This document shows, piece by piece, positions 23,909 through 32,919 of a stretch of DNA of 38,858 bases. Within the stretch, counting starts at the first letter, position 1. Every line of letters begins with the position of its first letter. The stretch is taken from NCBI GenBank assembly GCA_003223875.1, contig QHWY01000186.1:1-38858 (forward strand), read 5' to 3'. Both the position numbers and the translations under genes were made by a program. The DNA comes from Acidobacteriota bacterium. Lineage in GTDB: Bacteria > Acidobacteriota > Terriglobia > 20CM-2-55-15. The notes below the pieces were generated by a model that worked only from the letters and a program-made list of their open reading frames with translations, made no database searches and had not been told where the DNA came from.

Positions 23909-25289
23909 GCAGATAATCCTCTGTAGGGTTGTGCCAACCGCCATCACCGGTAATGAGGCGATCCGCGTCAGGAGGTCCCCACGTATTCGGTTCGTATTCC
24001 ACAACGGGCGTCGCGTTGCCGAGGATCGGATCGATGATTCGCCACGCAGCTTCGACGCCGTCCTCGCGTGCAAACAGCGATGCATCACCGCGGATAGCGT
24101 CGCCCAGCAAGCGCTCGTACGGCATCATCTCTTCGCCCGGGTGATGATGAGCGATCAGATCAATGTCTTCGCCGGCCATTTCTTCCCCAGCCACCTTTAC
24201 CCTTGCACCAACCGAGATGAAGACATCTGGATTGAGCCGGAAGCGGAAGTAGTTGGACTGGCCCGGCGCGATGTCATCGAAGACGTTTTGCGGAGGACGC
24301 TTCAATTCAACCATCACATCCGTGGAAGTGACGGGCAATTGTTTACCGGCTCGAATGTAAAACGGCACACCCGACCAACGCCAAGTCTCGATATGCAACC
24401 GAAGCGCGGCGAACGTTTCGACCTGTGAGTCGGGCGCGACACCTTCATTATCGCGATAACCTCGGAACTGCCCGCGAACGATATCCGAAGGAGTAAGCGG
24501 CCGAATGGCTTTAAAGAGTCGAATCTTTTCATCACGCATCGTTTCCGCATCCCTGCTGACTGGAGCATCCATCGCAAGCAGTACCAAGACCTGGAACATA
24601 TGGTTCTGCACGACGTCGCGAATCGCTCCGACTTCTTCATAAAAGCGGCCGCGGCCCTGCACACCGAAGCTCTCGGCCATCGTGATCTGCACACTGGAAA
24701 CATAGTTGCGGTTCCAGATGGGTTCGAGAAAGGTGTTGGCGAACCGGAAATACAAGAGATTCTGCACGGGTTCCTTTCCGAGAAAATGATCGATTCGGCA
24801 AATGGCGGACTCCGGAAAGAACTGATGCAGCGTGCGGTTCAGTGATTGGGCCGAAGCGAGATCCCGGCCAAACGGTTTTTCGACGACCACCTTGGCGTTA
24901 TTCGCGCAACCGGATTTCGCTAGCCCTTCTGCAACGGTCGCAAACATGCTCGGTGGAATGGCCAGATAATGCAATGGCCGTTGAGCATCGCCGAGTGTCT
25001 GGCGCAAGCGCTCGTACGTCGATTGATCCCGATAATCCCCGTCGATGTACTGAAGACGCGCGGACAATTTGGCAAAAGCATCCGCATCCATGCCGCCGTG
25101 TTTCTCGACGCTGTCGCGGGCGCGCGCTTTCAATTGGTCCAGATTCCAGCCAGCCTTGGCCACGCCGATCACCGGCACATCGAGGCGACCGTGCCGGACC
25201 ATCGCTTGGAGTGCGGGGAAGATTTGCTTGTACGCCAAATCACCAGTCGCACCAAAGAAGACAAGCGCGTCCGAATGCGCCACCGTCAT
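23892..25289 (-). CDS. zwf: Glucose-6-phosphate 1-dehydrogenase
   Basis: The product is 465 aa from ATG 25289, chosen because GAGGGGG lies 9 nt upstream; the frame extends to a GTG at 25334. The NADP-binding start is [20 protein letters not shown]. The active-site motif [13 protein letters not shown] is at 165-177, preceded by [11 protein letters not shown] and followed by [14 protein letters not shown] and [10 protein letters not shown]. It oxidises glucose-6-phosphate to 6-phosphogluconolactone, the first step of the oxidative pentose phosphate (or Entner-Doudoroff) pathway. It heads the operon and is preceded by a 23-codon frame with a perfect Shine-Dalgarno. No lactonase gene is seen and gnd is only a relic here. 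Confidence 0.95.
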   Translation of the reverse strand: MTVAHSDALVFFGATGDLAYKQIFPALQAMVRHGRLDVPVIGVAKAGWNLDQLKARARDSVEKHGGMDADAFAKLSARLQYIDGDYRDQSTYERLRQTLGDAQRPLHYLAIPPSMFATVAEGLAKSGCANNAKVVVEKPFGRDLASAQSLNRTLHQFFPESAICRIDHFLGKEPVQNLLYFRFANTFLEPIWNRNYVSSVQITMAESFGVQGRGRFYEEVGAIRDVVQNHMFQVLVLLAMDAPVSRDAETMRDEKIRLFKAIRPLTPSDIVRGQFRGYRDNEGVAPDSQVETFAALRLHIETWRWSGVPFYIRAGKQLPVTSTDVMVELKRPPQNVFDDIAPGQSNYFRFRLNPDVFISVGARVKVAGEEMAGEDIDLIAHHHPGEEMMPYERLLGDAIRGDASLFAREDGVEAAWRIIDPILGNATPVVEYEPNTWGPPDADRLITGDGGWHNPTEDYLHDNSR

Positions 25290-25326
25290 GGCCTGAGGCC
25301 CCCTCGGATACGACCATTTGCTTTGG

Positions 25327-25398
25327 TCATACACCGCTCGATATCGCGTGTTTACGCACCGCTTCAGTAGTTTTTGTTATCTGGTGCGATTCATTCAT
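25327..25398 (-). CDS. Possible 23-aa leader peptide upstream of zwf
   Basis: AAGGAGG at 25408-25414 is placed 9 nt before ATG 25398. The frame encodes [20 protein letters not shown] then SGV and stops at TGA 25327, overlapping the alternative zwf GTG at 25334. The signal for initiation is stronger than that of zwf itself. It could be a translational leader, a relic of a deleted gene's start (as gnd is before ppgK), or chance. No repeated codons suggesting attenuation are seen. Confidence 0.4.
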   Translation of the reverse strand: MNESHQITKTTEAVRKHAISSGV

Positions 25399-25681
25399 GA
25401 TAAACGGCCTCCTTCGCAGCCAGCACGACGAAAATCTTTCTTCGACGAGATGCTGGCATAGCAAAACCGCTAGAACCTCAGGCATTCTCACTTCAACGCC
25501 CGGAATGGGACATCGGCAGTGACGGCCAACGCTGTTGAATTTCATTTTGAGCCAAAGACCAGCGGCGACTGCTCCTGGTCTCGCTCATAATGTCCCCGTT
25601 GCATGGAAAAGCGACGAAGAGCCGTAGAGGGATCGCGAATTGGTTGCCCGAATGATCCAGACTATTTAATGATGCTCAACC
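25399..25681. other. Divergent intergenic region between zwf and the glucoamylase gene
   Basis: This must hold promoters for both directions. Apart from the strong minus-strand Shine-Dalgarno at 25408-25414, I see no clear -35/-10 pair, hairpin or repeat. A longer minus-strand frame through it (to 25545) shows no family-like sequence. Confidence 0.4.
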
Positions 25682-28075
25682 ATGGCGAAGTTTCGGGGAG
25701 ACCGCGTTGCTTTCGGAGGGCCCGGGCTCGAGCCGCGCTGGACGCAAGCAGATAAGGATGGAATTGGGACCGCGTATGCTGCAGACAGCCGAGTCTGGTA
25801 TACGATCCGCAAAGGTATACTTACCGAGATCTACTACCCTACGATTGACAGCCCGCAGACTCGAGATCTCCAGTATCTGATCACAGACGGTGAAACGTTC
25901 TTTCACGAAGAGAAGCGCGACCTCGCTTCAACAGTTGAACGCCTGTCAAGCCACAGCCTTGGTTACCGCACCACCTCATCCGATCCAATGGGACGCTACG
26001 TTATCCGCAAAGAAATCATAGCCAACCCACACCTGCCCTGCGTCATTCAGCACACCGAAATCAGTGGCGACGAAGCCACGCTCGCACGGCTACGGGTCTA
26101 TGCGCTGTGCGCGCCGCATTTGTGCACGGGGGGCTGGAGAAATAACGGCTACGTGATGGAAGCTGCCGGTCGTGAGGTGCTGGCAGCCGAAAGGCACGGC
26201 AGATGGCTCGCTCTTGCCACGGATGTTCCATTCTCGCGGCTCTCGTGCGGCTACGTCGGACAAAGCGACGGCTGGACCGATCTTGCCGACAACTTGCAGA
26301 TGGATTGGGAATTCGACCGGGCGCCCGACGGCAATGTGGCGCTCGTCGGAGAAGTCGACTTGCAGGACCGGACCCAGTTCACACTCGTGATCGCATTCGG
26401 CGAAACGTTTCAGAGCGCTGTCACTGCTCTGTTTCAATCGCTTGCTGTGCCGTTTGAAGCCCACAAGGAAAGGTTTATCCGGCAATGGAATCGGGCCTGC
26501 GAGCATTCACTGCCATTAGACAGGGTTTCAGGCGATGATGGAAATCTGTACCGTAGCAGCATGAATCTTCTCCTTGCTCATGAAGACAAGACGTATCACG
26601 GCGCATTAATCGCATCGTTGTCGATTCCGTGGGGAGAAGTACGGGGCGACGATGACATTGGAGGCTATCACCTGGTGTGGACCCGCGACATGGTCAACAG
26701 TGCGGCGGGTTTGCTCGCTGCGGGCGACCCAACCACTCCGCAGCGAGCGTTGGTGTACCTTTCTGTGAGCCAGCTCGAAGATGGTGGCTTTCCACAAAAC
26801 TTCTGGATCAACGGACGGCCTCGCTGGCGCGGCATCCAACTGGACGAAGTTGCATTTCCAATCCTGCTAGCCTTTCGCTTACAACGGGAAAACGCGCTGC
26901 TGGACTTCGATCCTTACTCGATGGTGCGCGGCGCCGCTAGTTATCTGGTGCATCACGGCCCTGCAACAGAACAGGAACGTTGGGAGGAAAACGCCGGCTA
27001 CTCGCCATCGACGCTTGCGTCCAACATTGCCGCGCTGATTTGCGCCGCGTGGTTCTGCCGCGAGCGTGGTGAGGTAGCTACCGCCAGGTTCCTCGAGGAA
27101 TATGCGGATTTCCTCGAATGCCATATCGAAGCCTGGACGACCACGACAGAAGGTTCGCTTGTACCGGACATTCGCAAGCATTACATCAGAATTCTTCCTG
27201 TGGATGCCTACGACATCGATTCGGATGAGGACCCCAACAGTGCTGTCGTCGACATCGCGAACCGGCCGCCACACGCCCCGTGGCAGTTTCCTGCGAAAGA
27301 GATCGTGGATGCAGGTTTTCTTGAGCTCGTGCGTTACGGGATCCGAAGGCCTGGAGATCCGCTCGTTGAAGACTCGCTCCGTGTTATCGATGCCGTCCTC
27401 AAAGTGGATACACCGCTTGGGCCATGCTGGCGTCGATACAACTTCGACGGATATGGGCAGCGGGAAGACGGTGGCCCGTACCAGGGATGGGGCAAGGGAC
27501 GAGTGTGGCCGCTATTGACGGGCGAACGTGGTCATTACGAATTGGCGGCCGGCCGTGACGTGGGACGATTTATTACGAGCATGGAAAACTTTGCCACATC
27601 GAACGGTCTACTTCCGGAACAAGTATGGGATCAGCCGGACCTCCCCGCGGCCCATATGTACTTGGGCCGCCCCACGGGGGCGGCCATGCCGCTGATGTGG
27701 GCGCATGCCGAGTACGTCAAGCTGCTCCGATCCGTACGCGATCAGCGCGTCTTCGATTCCATCCCCGAAGTCGCGAATCGTTATATACACCGGAGGGGAT
27801 GCCAGCCACTGGAGGTGTGGAAGCCGAACCGGAGAGCTCGTACGGTAGAGCGTGGTTGGACTTTGCGAATTCAAGCGGCGGCTGAGTTCATGCTTCATTG
27901 GTCGCGCGATGAATGGCAGACCATGCAAGACATGCATGCCTCATCGACCGCGGTGGGTATTTATTTCGTTGATCTCCAGGTTCCAAAAGACCAATGTGCT
28001 CCGATTCGGTTTACTTTCTACTGGAAACGCGAATCGCGCTGGGCGGGGCAGGATCACCAGGTACACGTCATCTAG
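25682..28075 (+). CDS. Glycoside hydrolase family 15 glucoamylase-like protein
   Basis: The product is 797 aa with no signal peptide. The N-terminal part (about 1-270; [27 protein letters not shown]) is the beta-sandwich domain found in prokaryotic glucoamylases and glucodextranases. The (alpha/alpha)6 barrel follows: [48 protein letters not shown] (catalytic acid Glu435/436 region) and [16 protein letters not shown] (near 614-624, second catalytic Glu region). It would release glucose from alpha-glucans (glycogen or maltodextrin), probably in the cytoplasm. Divergent from the zwf operon, whose glucokinase and G6PDH could use the product. The stop codon abuts an ORF6N remnant. Confidence 0.9.
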   Translation: MAKFRGDRVAFGGPGLEPRWTQADKDGIGTAYAADSRVWYTIRKGILTEIYYPTIDSPQTRDLQYLITDGETFFHEEKRDLASTVERLSSHSLGYRTTSSDPMGRYVIRKEIIANPHLPCVIQHTEISGDEATLARLRVYALCAPHLCTGGWRNNGYVMEAAGREVLAAERHGRWLALATDVPFSRLSCGYVGQSDGWTDLADNLQMDWEFDRAPDGNVALVGEVDLQDRTQFTLVIAFGETFQSAVTALFQSLAVPFEAHKERFIRQWNRACEHSLPLDRVSGDDGNLYRSSMNLLLAHEDKTYHGALIASLSIPWGEVRGDDDIGGYHLVWTRDMVNSAAGLLAAGDPTTPQRALVYLSVSQLEDGGFPQNFWINGRPRWRGIQLDEVAFPILLAFRLQRENALLDFDPYSMVRGAASYLVHHGPATEQERWEENAGYSPSTLASNIAALICAAWFCRERGEVATARFLEEYADFLECHIEAWTTTTEGSLVPDIRKHYIRILPVDAYDIDSDEDPNSAVVDIANRPPHAPWQFPAKEIVDAGFLELVRYGIRRPGDPLVEDSLRVIDAVLKVDTPLGPCWRRYNFDGYGQREDGGPYQGWGKGRVWPLLTGERGHYELAAGRDVGRFITSMENFATSNGLLPEQVWDQPDLPAAHMYLGRPTGAAMPLMWAHAEYVKLLRSVRDQRVFDSIPEVANRYIHRRGCQPLEVWKPNRRARTVERGWTLRIQAAAEFMLHWSRDEWQTMQDMHASSTAVGIYFVDLQVPKDQCAPIRFTFYWKRESRWAGQDHQVHVI

Positions 28076-28484
28076 CGGTCCGGCGGAACCCAAAGCGCTT
28101 CCCAGAAGACTTTATGTTTCAACTCAGCCGGGAAGAAACGCAGTCTTTGCTATTGCAAAATGCAAGAGCAAAAGGCCGAGGCGGCCGGCGTACGCCGCCA
28201 TATGCCTTCACGGAGCAAGGCGTCTCAATGCTCTCCAGCGTGCTAAACAGCGAGCGCGCAATTGAAGTGAACATTGCGATTATGAGGGCTTTCGTGCGGC
28301 TTCGGGCAATGCTCGCCACGCATGCTGACCTCGCGCGACGTCTGAATGAATTGGAGCAGAAGTACGACGAGCAATTTCGCGTCGTGTTCGAAGCCATCCG
28401 CGAACTGATGGCCCCGAGCCAGTGCCCCCGTCCAGGCGCATTGGATTCGCCACTGAGGATAAACGAAAAGACCAAGAACAATAG
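28076..28484 (+). pseudogene. ORF6N-domain protein relic (5'-truncated and frameshifted)
   Basis: Right after the glucoamylase stop, in a different frame, the sequence reads [20 protein letters not shown], then [20 protein letters not shown] and [15 protein letters not shown]: the core of phage-type ORF6N (KilA-N-associated) proteins. The first ~35 residues of the domain (which normally end in LNxAVRRN) are missing. Near 28425 a base has been lost: the normal C-terminus [16 protein letters not shown] and TAG 28482-28484 are in the next frame. No start codon and no phage genes remain nearby. It is a decayed stand-alone ORF6N gene. Confidence 0.8.
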
Positions 28485-28651
28485 TGTCGCGTGGGTGCGG
28501 ATTGTACGAACCGGAGGAAGAAGTCTTGACTGTGGCCATCCGTCGTCAACAATTGAGAGCGCTTCTCAAAGACGAATAATACTTTTTGCGCGGGTCAGCG
28601 GTTGCACTTGTACACGGCAGCCCGGTCCGGCCGCGTGCTAGACTTCTTTTC

Positions 28652-28837
28652 ATGCGATCACAGACCTACGGGGATAAACAGCGAGAGGCGCAGCGCCGTA
28701 AGAAGCAGGAAGAATTATGGAAAAAGTCAAACCCGGAAGGCTCACCCGCGGCCGGGACCGCGACCAATGCAAACAAATCGGATCAGGTGCCAAACAAAGC
28801 AAAGAAGAAAGATACACCGGTCCGGCGTTCTGCATAG
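28652..28837 (+). CDS. Small basic Lys/Arg-rich protein (61 aa)
   Basis: The ATG at 28652 begins MRSQTYGDKQREAQRRKKQEELWKK, a charged helix, followed by a low-complexity tail (SPAAGTATNANKSDQVPNKAKKKDTP). The motif S-Y-G-x-x-Q-R-E-x-x-R-R-K-K-Q-E-E resembles small uncharacterised proteins in many soil bacteria, possibly nucleic-acid or ribosome associated, but no function is established. Longer starts upstream are not supported. Confidence 0.55.
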   Translation: MRSQTYGDKQREAQRRKKQEELWKKSNPEGSPAAGTATNANKSDQVPNKAKKKDTPVRRSA

Positions 28838-28840
28838 TGG

Positions 28841-28967
28841 CGCGAGCCCGCCGGAACGTGGTGCCGCTGTCTACGTCTACCGCCATCATCTTGTCGCCAC
28901 TTGCGTAGAAGAATTCTCCTCCACTGCGCGCCCACCGCGGCGACGTGCCACCGAGTCTTTCCGCAGT
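28841..28967 (-). pseudogene. Relic of a PD40/TolB-like propeller (Ser/Thr kinase type) gene
   Basis: Between the small basic gene and the receptor stop, the minus strand reads GGTSPRWARSGGEFFYASGD, then KMMAVDVDSGTTFRRARA. This matches the repeated PD40 blade of acidobacterial kinase/TolB-like proteins (PRW-x-x-D-G-x-E-L-F-Y-x-x-x-D-x-x-x-M-A-V-x-V-x-x-G-x-x-F). A TAG at 28968-28970 precedes it, and it runs out into the small basic gene; there is no start, no other blades and no kinase domain. Confidence 0.65.
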
Positions 28968-28976
28968 CTAACGTCC

Positions 28977-31900
28977 TTAGAACAAGTACTTCATGGCGAA
29001 CTGTAGGATTCGCGGTGGCATGGACTCGCGAATTACGCCGAACGTCCCGCTGCTAAAACTGACGATTCTGCCGGCTGCGGTATTGGTGGTGGTAGGATCC
29101 AGCGGCCGGAAGCTGTTGGTCACATTGTAGGCTTCCGCCCGGACCTCGATGCGCTGGCTCTCGGTGAACCGGAAGACCCTGGAAAGAGAGAGATCGAAAC
29201 TCCAGGTCTTCAGGCCGCGCACGCTGTTGCGGCCGACGTTCCCGAACGTGCCCGCCGCGGGAACGGCAAACGCGCTCCTATTCAGGAAGTTGGTTCCCGG
29301 TCGTCCCGACCGATCCCCATAGGAGCTGGCCAGGACCTGATCCGCCCGCTGGTTGGTGGTGCCCACCAGGGCGTTGTCCTGGCCGGAAATGATGTCCAAC
29401 GGGGCGCCCGACGAGATCCGGTAGATCCCCGACAGACGCCAGCCTGACGCCAACCTACGCGCGGTCGGGTTGGCGAACTGGGGCGTCGTGGCCACGGTCG
29501 TCCAGTTCACGACGTGCCGCCGGTCGGAATCGCAGTTGCCCCGGTCGAACTTCGGGTCCGTGGGATTGGTCAGCGTCTCATCGGTAGCGGGACCCGCGGA
29601 TTGCAGGTCCGCGAAGTCGCCGATGCAATGCGACCAGGCGTAGTTGCCGCTGATGACGAGGTTGCCCACGCGCCTCTCGAGGGAAAGGAGCATGCCGTTG
29701 TAGTTCGTGGTCGCGCCCGTGTTGATCGTGGTAACCGCCCCGAAGATAGGGCCGTACTGAGGCCGCTCCAGAAAGAAACGCCGCCGGGCCAGGGTATTGC
29801 TCGTCGTCGAGCACGGCATACCCGGAGACACGGTGAACGGCAGGACGGCGCCGTTCCGGAAACAGTTGCCGTTGGCATCGCCGACACCCGGGATGTAGAC
29901 GGCCGGATTAATCACCTCCTGGGCCCAGATCTTCGAGATATAGCTTCCCAGGTAACTCGCCGACACCATCCAGCCCTGGCCAAACTGCCGCTGCAGGCTG
30001 ACGTTCCACGAGTCCGTTCTCGGCATGTCCACATCGGGGGGATTGACCTGGTAGGACCCGCCCGGATTGAACCGCGCGTTCACCCCCAAGGTCAAAGGAA
30101 ATGGATCCCCGCCCGGCGTGGTGGACCATGGATCTGCCATCGGCACACTTTGGATAATGGTCAGATTCGTCCACGGTGCCGCGGCGACCCAGTCCTCTTT
30201 CCAGATTCCCGCCAGGACTTCATAGTTGCGGGCATAGGAAGCTCGGAAAGAGGTCCGTCCGTTTCCGTTGACATCCCAGGCAAACCCGGCGCGGGGCGCA
30301 AACCGCCACCATTTGGTTTCGGCGGCCGTCAGGCCGATGAAGCCCGGGTCTCCCGGGTAGGACAGGCCCGGCGGCGCGCTTCGGAATGCCGTGCTCCGGG
30401 TGCCCTGGAGGAAACGATTGTAATCGAAACTGTAGATGCGCCCGTTCTGCATGGACTGGGGTAGGCCGGGCTCCCAGCGTAGCCCGTAGTTCAGGGTGAA
30501 CCTGGGCGTGAGCTTCCAGGAATCGGTGGCATACAGCGCGAGCGTGGTCTGCCGGGGAGACGCGTTGATCTTCCCGGCCATGTAGAACAGGCTCACCTGG
30601 CCGGTCATGAAATCCGCCATCGGCGACCCGGTGGCGAAGCCTCGGAACTGCATCCAGCCCACTCCGAAGAAATGGGCGTCTTCAAACTGCCGGCCCTGGC
30701 TCGCCTGGACGCCGAAAGCCATCTGGTGATTGCCCCGCAGCAGGCTCACGTCGTCGGAAGCCCCGTAGGTGGTAGCCCTCCAGTGATCCCCTTGGGGGAG
30801 CCGGGTTCCGAGGATGAACGCCCCGGTGACGTCAAAGTAGCTGTTGGGCGTGCAGGTCATCTTAATGCCGATTTCGCACTGAGTGAACCCCTTCGCGCTG
30901 GTGAGATTGGACGCCACCCGGTTGACGGACAGGCGGAACTGCTGCACCGCGGTCGGGCTGATCAGATAGGTCGAGCCCAGCGCATACGAATGGATCAGGT
31001 TATTGAAGCCGTTCCCGGTCCCTCCGCCGCGGTCGGCGTACGCCAGAATGCTCTCATTGGGGTTGGCTTCGCCGGGGTGGGGTTGGTCGTACTTGTTGAC
31101 GACGAAGCGTCCGAACAATGAATGTTTGTTGCTCATCTGATAATCGACGCGCCCGACATACTGGTGTTCGTCCGAGATACTCCGGGTCCTGTAGAAGACC
31201 TCCCCGCACGGGTTGTCCGGCGTCAGGTTGATCCTTCTGAGGATCTCCAGCGCCGGAGCAGCGTACCGACTCGGATCGATCCGGTTGTTCAAGAATCCGC
31301 CGCGGTTCAGGTTAATGCCCGAGCATGCGTTGAACGCCGTCCAGTCGCCGTTCTCGATCATGGCCCTTGTGGGAACGAATGCGCGGCTCGATGCTGGGTC
31401 CTGTCGCAGAATTGTGCCCTGATAGCCGCCGAAGAAAAAGAACCGGTTCGACACAACGGGACCCCCGATCGTGCCGCCGAACTGGTTGCGCTTGAGAGTG
31501 CTGCCCGTCCGGGAGAAGTACTCTCTCGCGTTGAACAGGTCGTTGCGGACGAACTCGAACAGGTCCCCGTGAAACTCGTTGGTGCCCGACTTCGTCACCA
31601 TGTTCACCGAGCTTCCCTTCGCGTTTTCCGCGGAAAGCCCGCTGGTTTCCACATTGAACTCCTGCACGGCGTCGGGAAAGGGCACCGGCATGGCGGCCCC
31701 GTTGATGTAGTTGTTGTGGAGGGCGCCGTCCAGCCTGTAGGTCGTTCCGAAACCCACACCGCCGCCCACCGAAACAAGCGGCTGGTTGGAGCCTCCGGTG
31801 TTGAAGCGCGCCGTGGCCGTCTGGACGGCTCCACCGGCAAGCGTGATCAGATCGGTCACGCTCCGCCCGTTGAGCGGCAACTCCAGGATCCGCGCGTTCT

Positions 31901-32330
31901 CGGTGAGCTGTCCCACGCCGACGCTGCGCGTTTCAACTAAGACAGTCGAAGCATTCACTTCGACTGTCTGGGCCACCTGCCCTACTTCGAGCACTGGGTT
32001 TACTACGGGACTGCTATTGACCGCTAAAACAATTCCCGTTTGCGCAAAACTTCGGAATCCTGACAGCGCGGCCTCTAGCCGGTATGGGCCAAGAGGCAAG
32101 TTGGGCAGCGAGTAAGATCCCGTCTCATTAGTCACGGTTGTGCGAACTACGCCTGTTTCAGTCTGTGTGACCGTAACTTCCACACCCGGTAACACGGCCC
32201 CACTCGGGTCCCGCACTGTACCGCTGAGCTGTGCTGTTGCTTGTGCCCAGCCAGTCACAGAACTCAAGATCGAAACAATCAATATAAGAGGTAGCCTTAA
32301 TGCGATTCGCTCCATGGTCCTTCTCGACAT
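28977..32330 (-). CDS. TonB-dependent receptor, Oar-like, with carboxypeptidase-regulatory domain
   Basis: The product is 1117 aa. After a signal sequence (RLPLILIVSILSSVTGWAQA) comes a carboxypeptidase-regulatory-like beta domain (about 33-110: LSGTVRDPSGAVLPGVEVTV, GSYSLPNLPLGPYRLEA), then a plug region (LELPLNGRSVTDLITLAGG, NEFHGDLFEFVRND), then a long barrel with NYAWSHCIGD and a final PRILQFAMKYLF ending in an aromatic. Oar-type receptors sit in the outer membrane; ligands in Acidobacteria are largely unknown. Start: ATG 32330, with ATG 32315 an alternative. From about 31925 towards the 3' end the base composition becomes clearly more GC-rich than in the N-terminal part and in the neighbouring receptor. 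Confidence 0.9.
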   Translation of the reverse strand: MSRRTMERIALRLPLILIVSILSSVTGWAQATAQLSGTVRDPSGAVLPGVEVTVTQTETGVVRTTVTNETGSYSLPNLPLGPYRLEAALSGFRSFAQTGIVLAVNSSPVVNPVLEVGQVAQTVEVNASTVLVETRSVGVGQLTENARILELPLNGRSVTDLITLAGGAVQTATARFNTGGSNQPLVSVGGGVGFGTTYRLDGALHNNYINGAAMPVPFPDAVQEFNVETSGLSAENAKGSSVNMVTKSGTNEFHGDLFEFVRNDLFNAREYFSRTGSTLKRNQFGGTIGGPVVSNRFFFFGGYQGTILRQDPASSRAFVPTRAMIENGDWTAFNACSGINLNRGGFLNNRIDPSRYAAPALEILRRINLTPDNPCGEVFYRTRSISDEHQYVGRVDYQMSNKHSLFGRFVVNKYDQPHPGEANPNESILAYADRGGGTGNGFNNLIHSYALGSTYLISPTAVQQFRLSVNRVASNLTSAKGFTQCEIGIKMTCTPNSYFDVTGAFILGTRLPQGDHWRATTYGASDDVSLLRGNHQMAFGVQASQGRQFEDAHFFGVGWMQFRGFATGSPMADFMTGQVSLFYMAGKINASPRQTTLALYATDSWKLTPRFTLNYGLRWEPGLPQSMQNGRIYSFDYNRFLQGTRSTAFRSAPPGLSYPGDPGFIGLTAAETKWWRFAPRAGFAWDVNGNGRTSFRASYARNYEVLAGIWKEDWVAAAPWTNLTIIQSVPMADPWSTTPGGDPFPLTLGVNARFNPGGSYQVNPPDVDMPRTDSWNVSLQRQFGQGWMVSASYLGSYISKIWAQEVINPAVYIPGVGDANGNCFRNGAVLPFTVSPGMPCSTTSNTLARRRFFLERPQYGPIFGAVTTINTGATTNYNGMLLSLERRVGNLVISGNYAWSHCIGDFADLQSAGPATDETLTNPTDPKFDRGNCDSDRRHVVNWTTVATTPQFANPTARRLASGWRLSGIYRISSGAPLDIISGQDNALVGTTNQRADQVLASSYGDRSGRPGTNFLNRSAFAVPAAGTFGNVGRNSVRGLKTWSFDLSLSRVFRFTESQRIEVRAEAYNVTNSFRPLDPTTTNTAAGRIVSFSSGTFGVIRESMPPRILQFAMKYLF

Positions 32331-32475
32331 GCGAGTTTTCTCGGATCACGCACTTCCGCCGCCTGGGTTTCTATAATTTGCTCGCGCTGCGTTTTATACA
32401 GATTTGGCCGTGCGAATGCACGCAATCGTCAAAAACGTTTTTCTCATCGCAGTATCCGATTGCCGGACTGTTGCT
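32331..32475. promoter_or_regulatory. Intergenic region upstream of the receptor gene
   Basis: This AT-richer 145-nt stretch should contain the receptor promoter. AAAAACGTTTTT (about 32432-32443) is a short palindrome and could be an operator or part of a terminator for the DUF6152 gene. No confident -35/-10 pair was assigned. Confidence 0.3.
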
Positions 32476-32898
32476 CTACTGAACGGGCACAGGCGCAACC
32501 GGCCTCGACTCGGGCGTTGTGGGGTTCGCGGCAATCAGTTTCTGCCCGTTGGGCAGAATGACGTGCAGGATCCGCCCGATCGGCTGGCCGTTCTTGACTG
32601 GCTCGATCGTTACTGTGACCTCATCTCCGGCTTTGAATGAAGTCCGGGACCACCCGCGCGGCGTCATTGACGTTGGGCTCTGTGTCTCCACGGCCCAGTT
32701 CCGCACAGTCCCCGTGCCGTCGTTCGCATCGAACTTCAGGAAGCAGTGCGGGTTGCTCCAGATCCATTCCGTCACGGTGCCCTTCAACGTGACTTCCTTG
32801 CCGGTATCGAGCGCCGCCGCGCCGTGATGGGCGAGGAGCGGAACCGAAACCAGGAGCAGCGCTGCCGCCGCTAATATGTCAAACAAAGTCTTTTTCAC
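32476..32898 (-). CDS. DUF6152 family secreted protein
   Basis: The product is 140 aa with a GTG start preceded by GGAGG. Signal peptide MKKTLFDILAAAALLLVSVP, then the DUF6152 start LLAHHGAAALDTGKEVTLKG followed by TVTEWIWSNPHCFLKFDAND, and a second sheet with FKAGDEVTVTIEPVKNGQPIGRI. Predicted periplasmic beta protein; the conserved HH just after the signal cleavage and the NPH motif may bind a ligand or metal (inference). It lies 21 nt after the secreted WEGDTLVV-type gene, the same two parts that are fused at 6694-7710. Confidence 0.85.
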   Translation of the reverse strand: MKKTLFDILAAAALLLVSVPLLAHHGAAALDTGKEVTLKGTVTEWIWSNPHCFLKFDANDGTGTVRNWAVETQSPTSMTPRGWSRTSFKAGDEVTVTIEPVKNGQPIGRILHVILPNGQKLIAANPTTPESRPVAPVPVQ

Positions 32899-32919
32899 GG
32901 CAATCCTCCATCGATGTTG

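Noticed and set aside
23909..24088. N-terminal extension of the HAD protein
   Set aside because: It lies wholly inside zwf coding sequence in another frame, and HAD motif I begins a few residues after ATG 23908.
29514..31940. Long plus-strand frames opposite the receptor gene
   Set aside because: High GC of the receptor gene creates long antisense frames; the receptor frame has coherent domains while these are Arg/Val/Gly-rich shadows.
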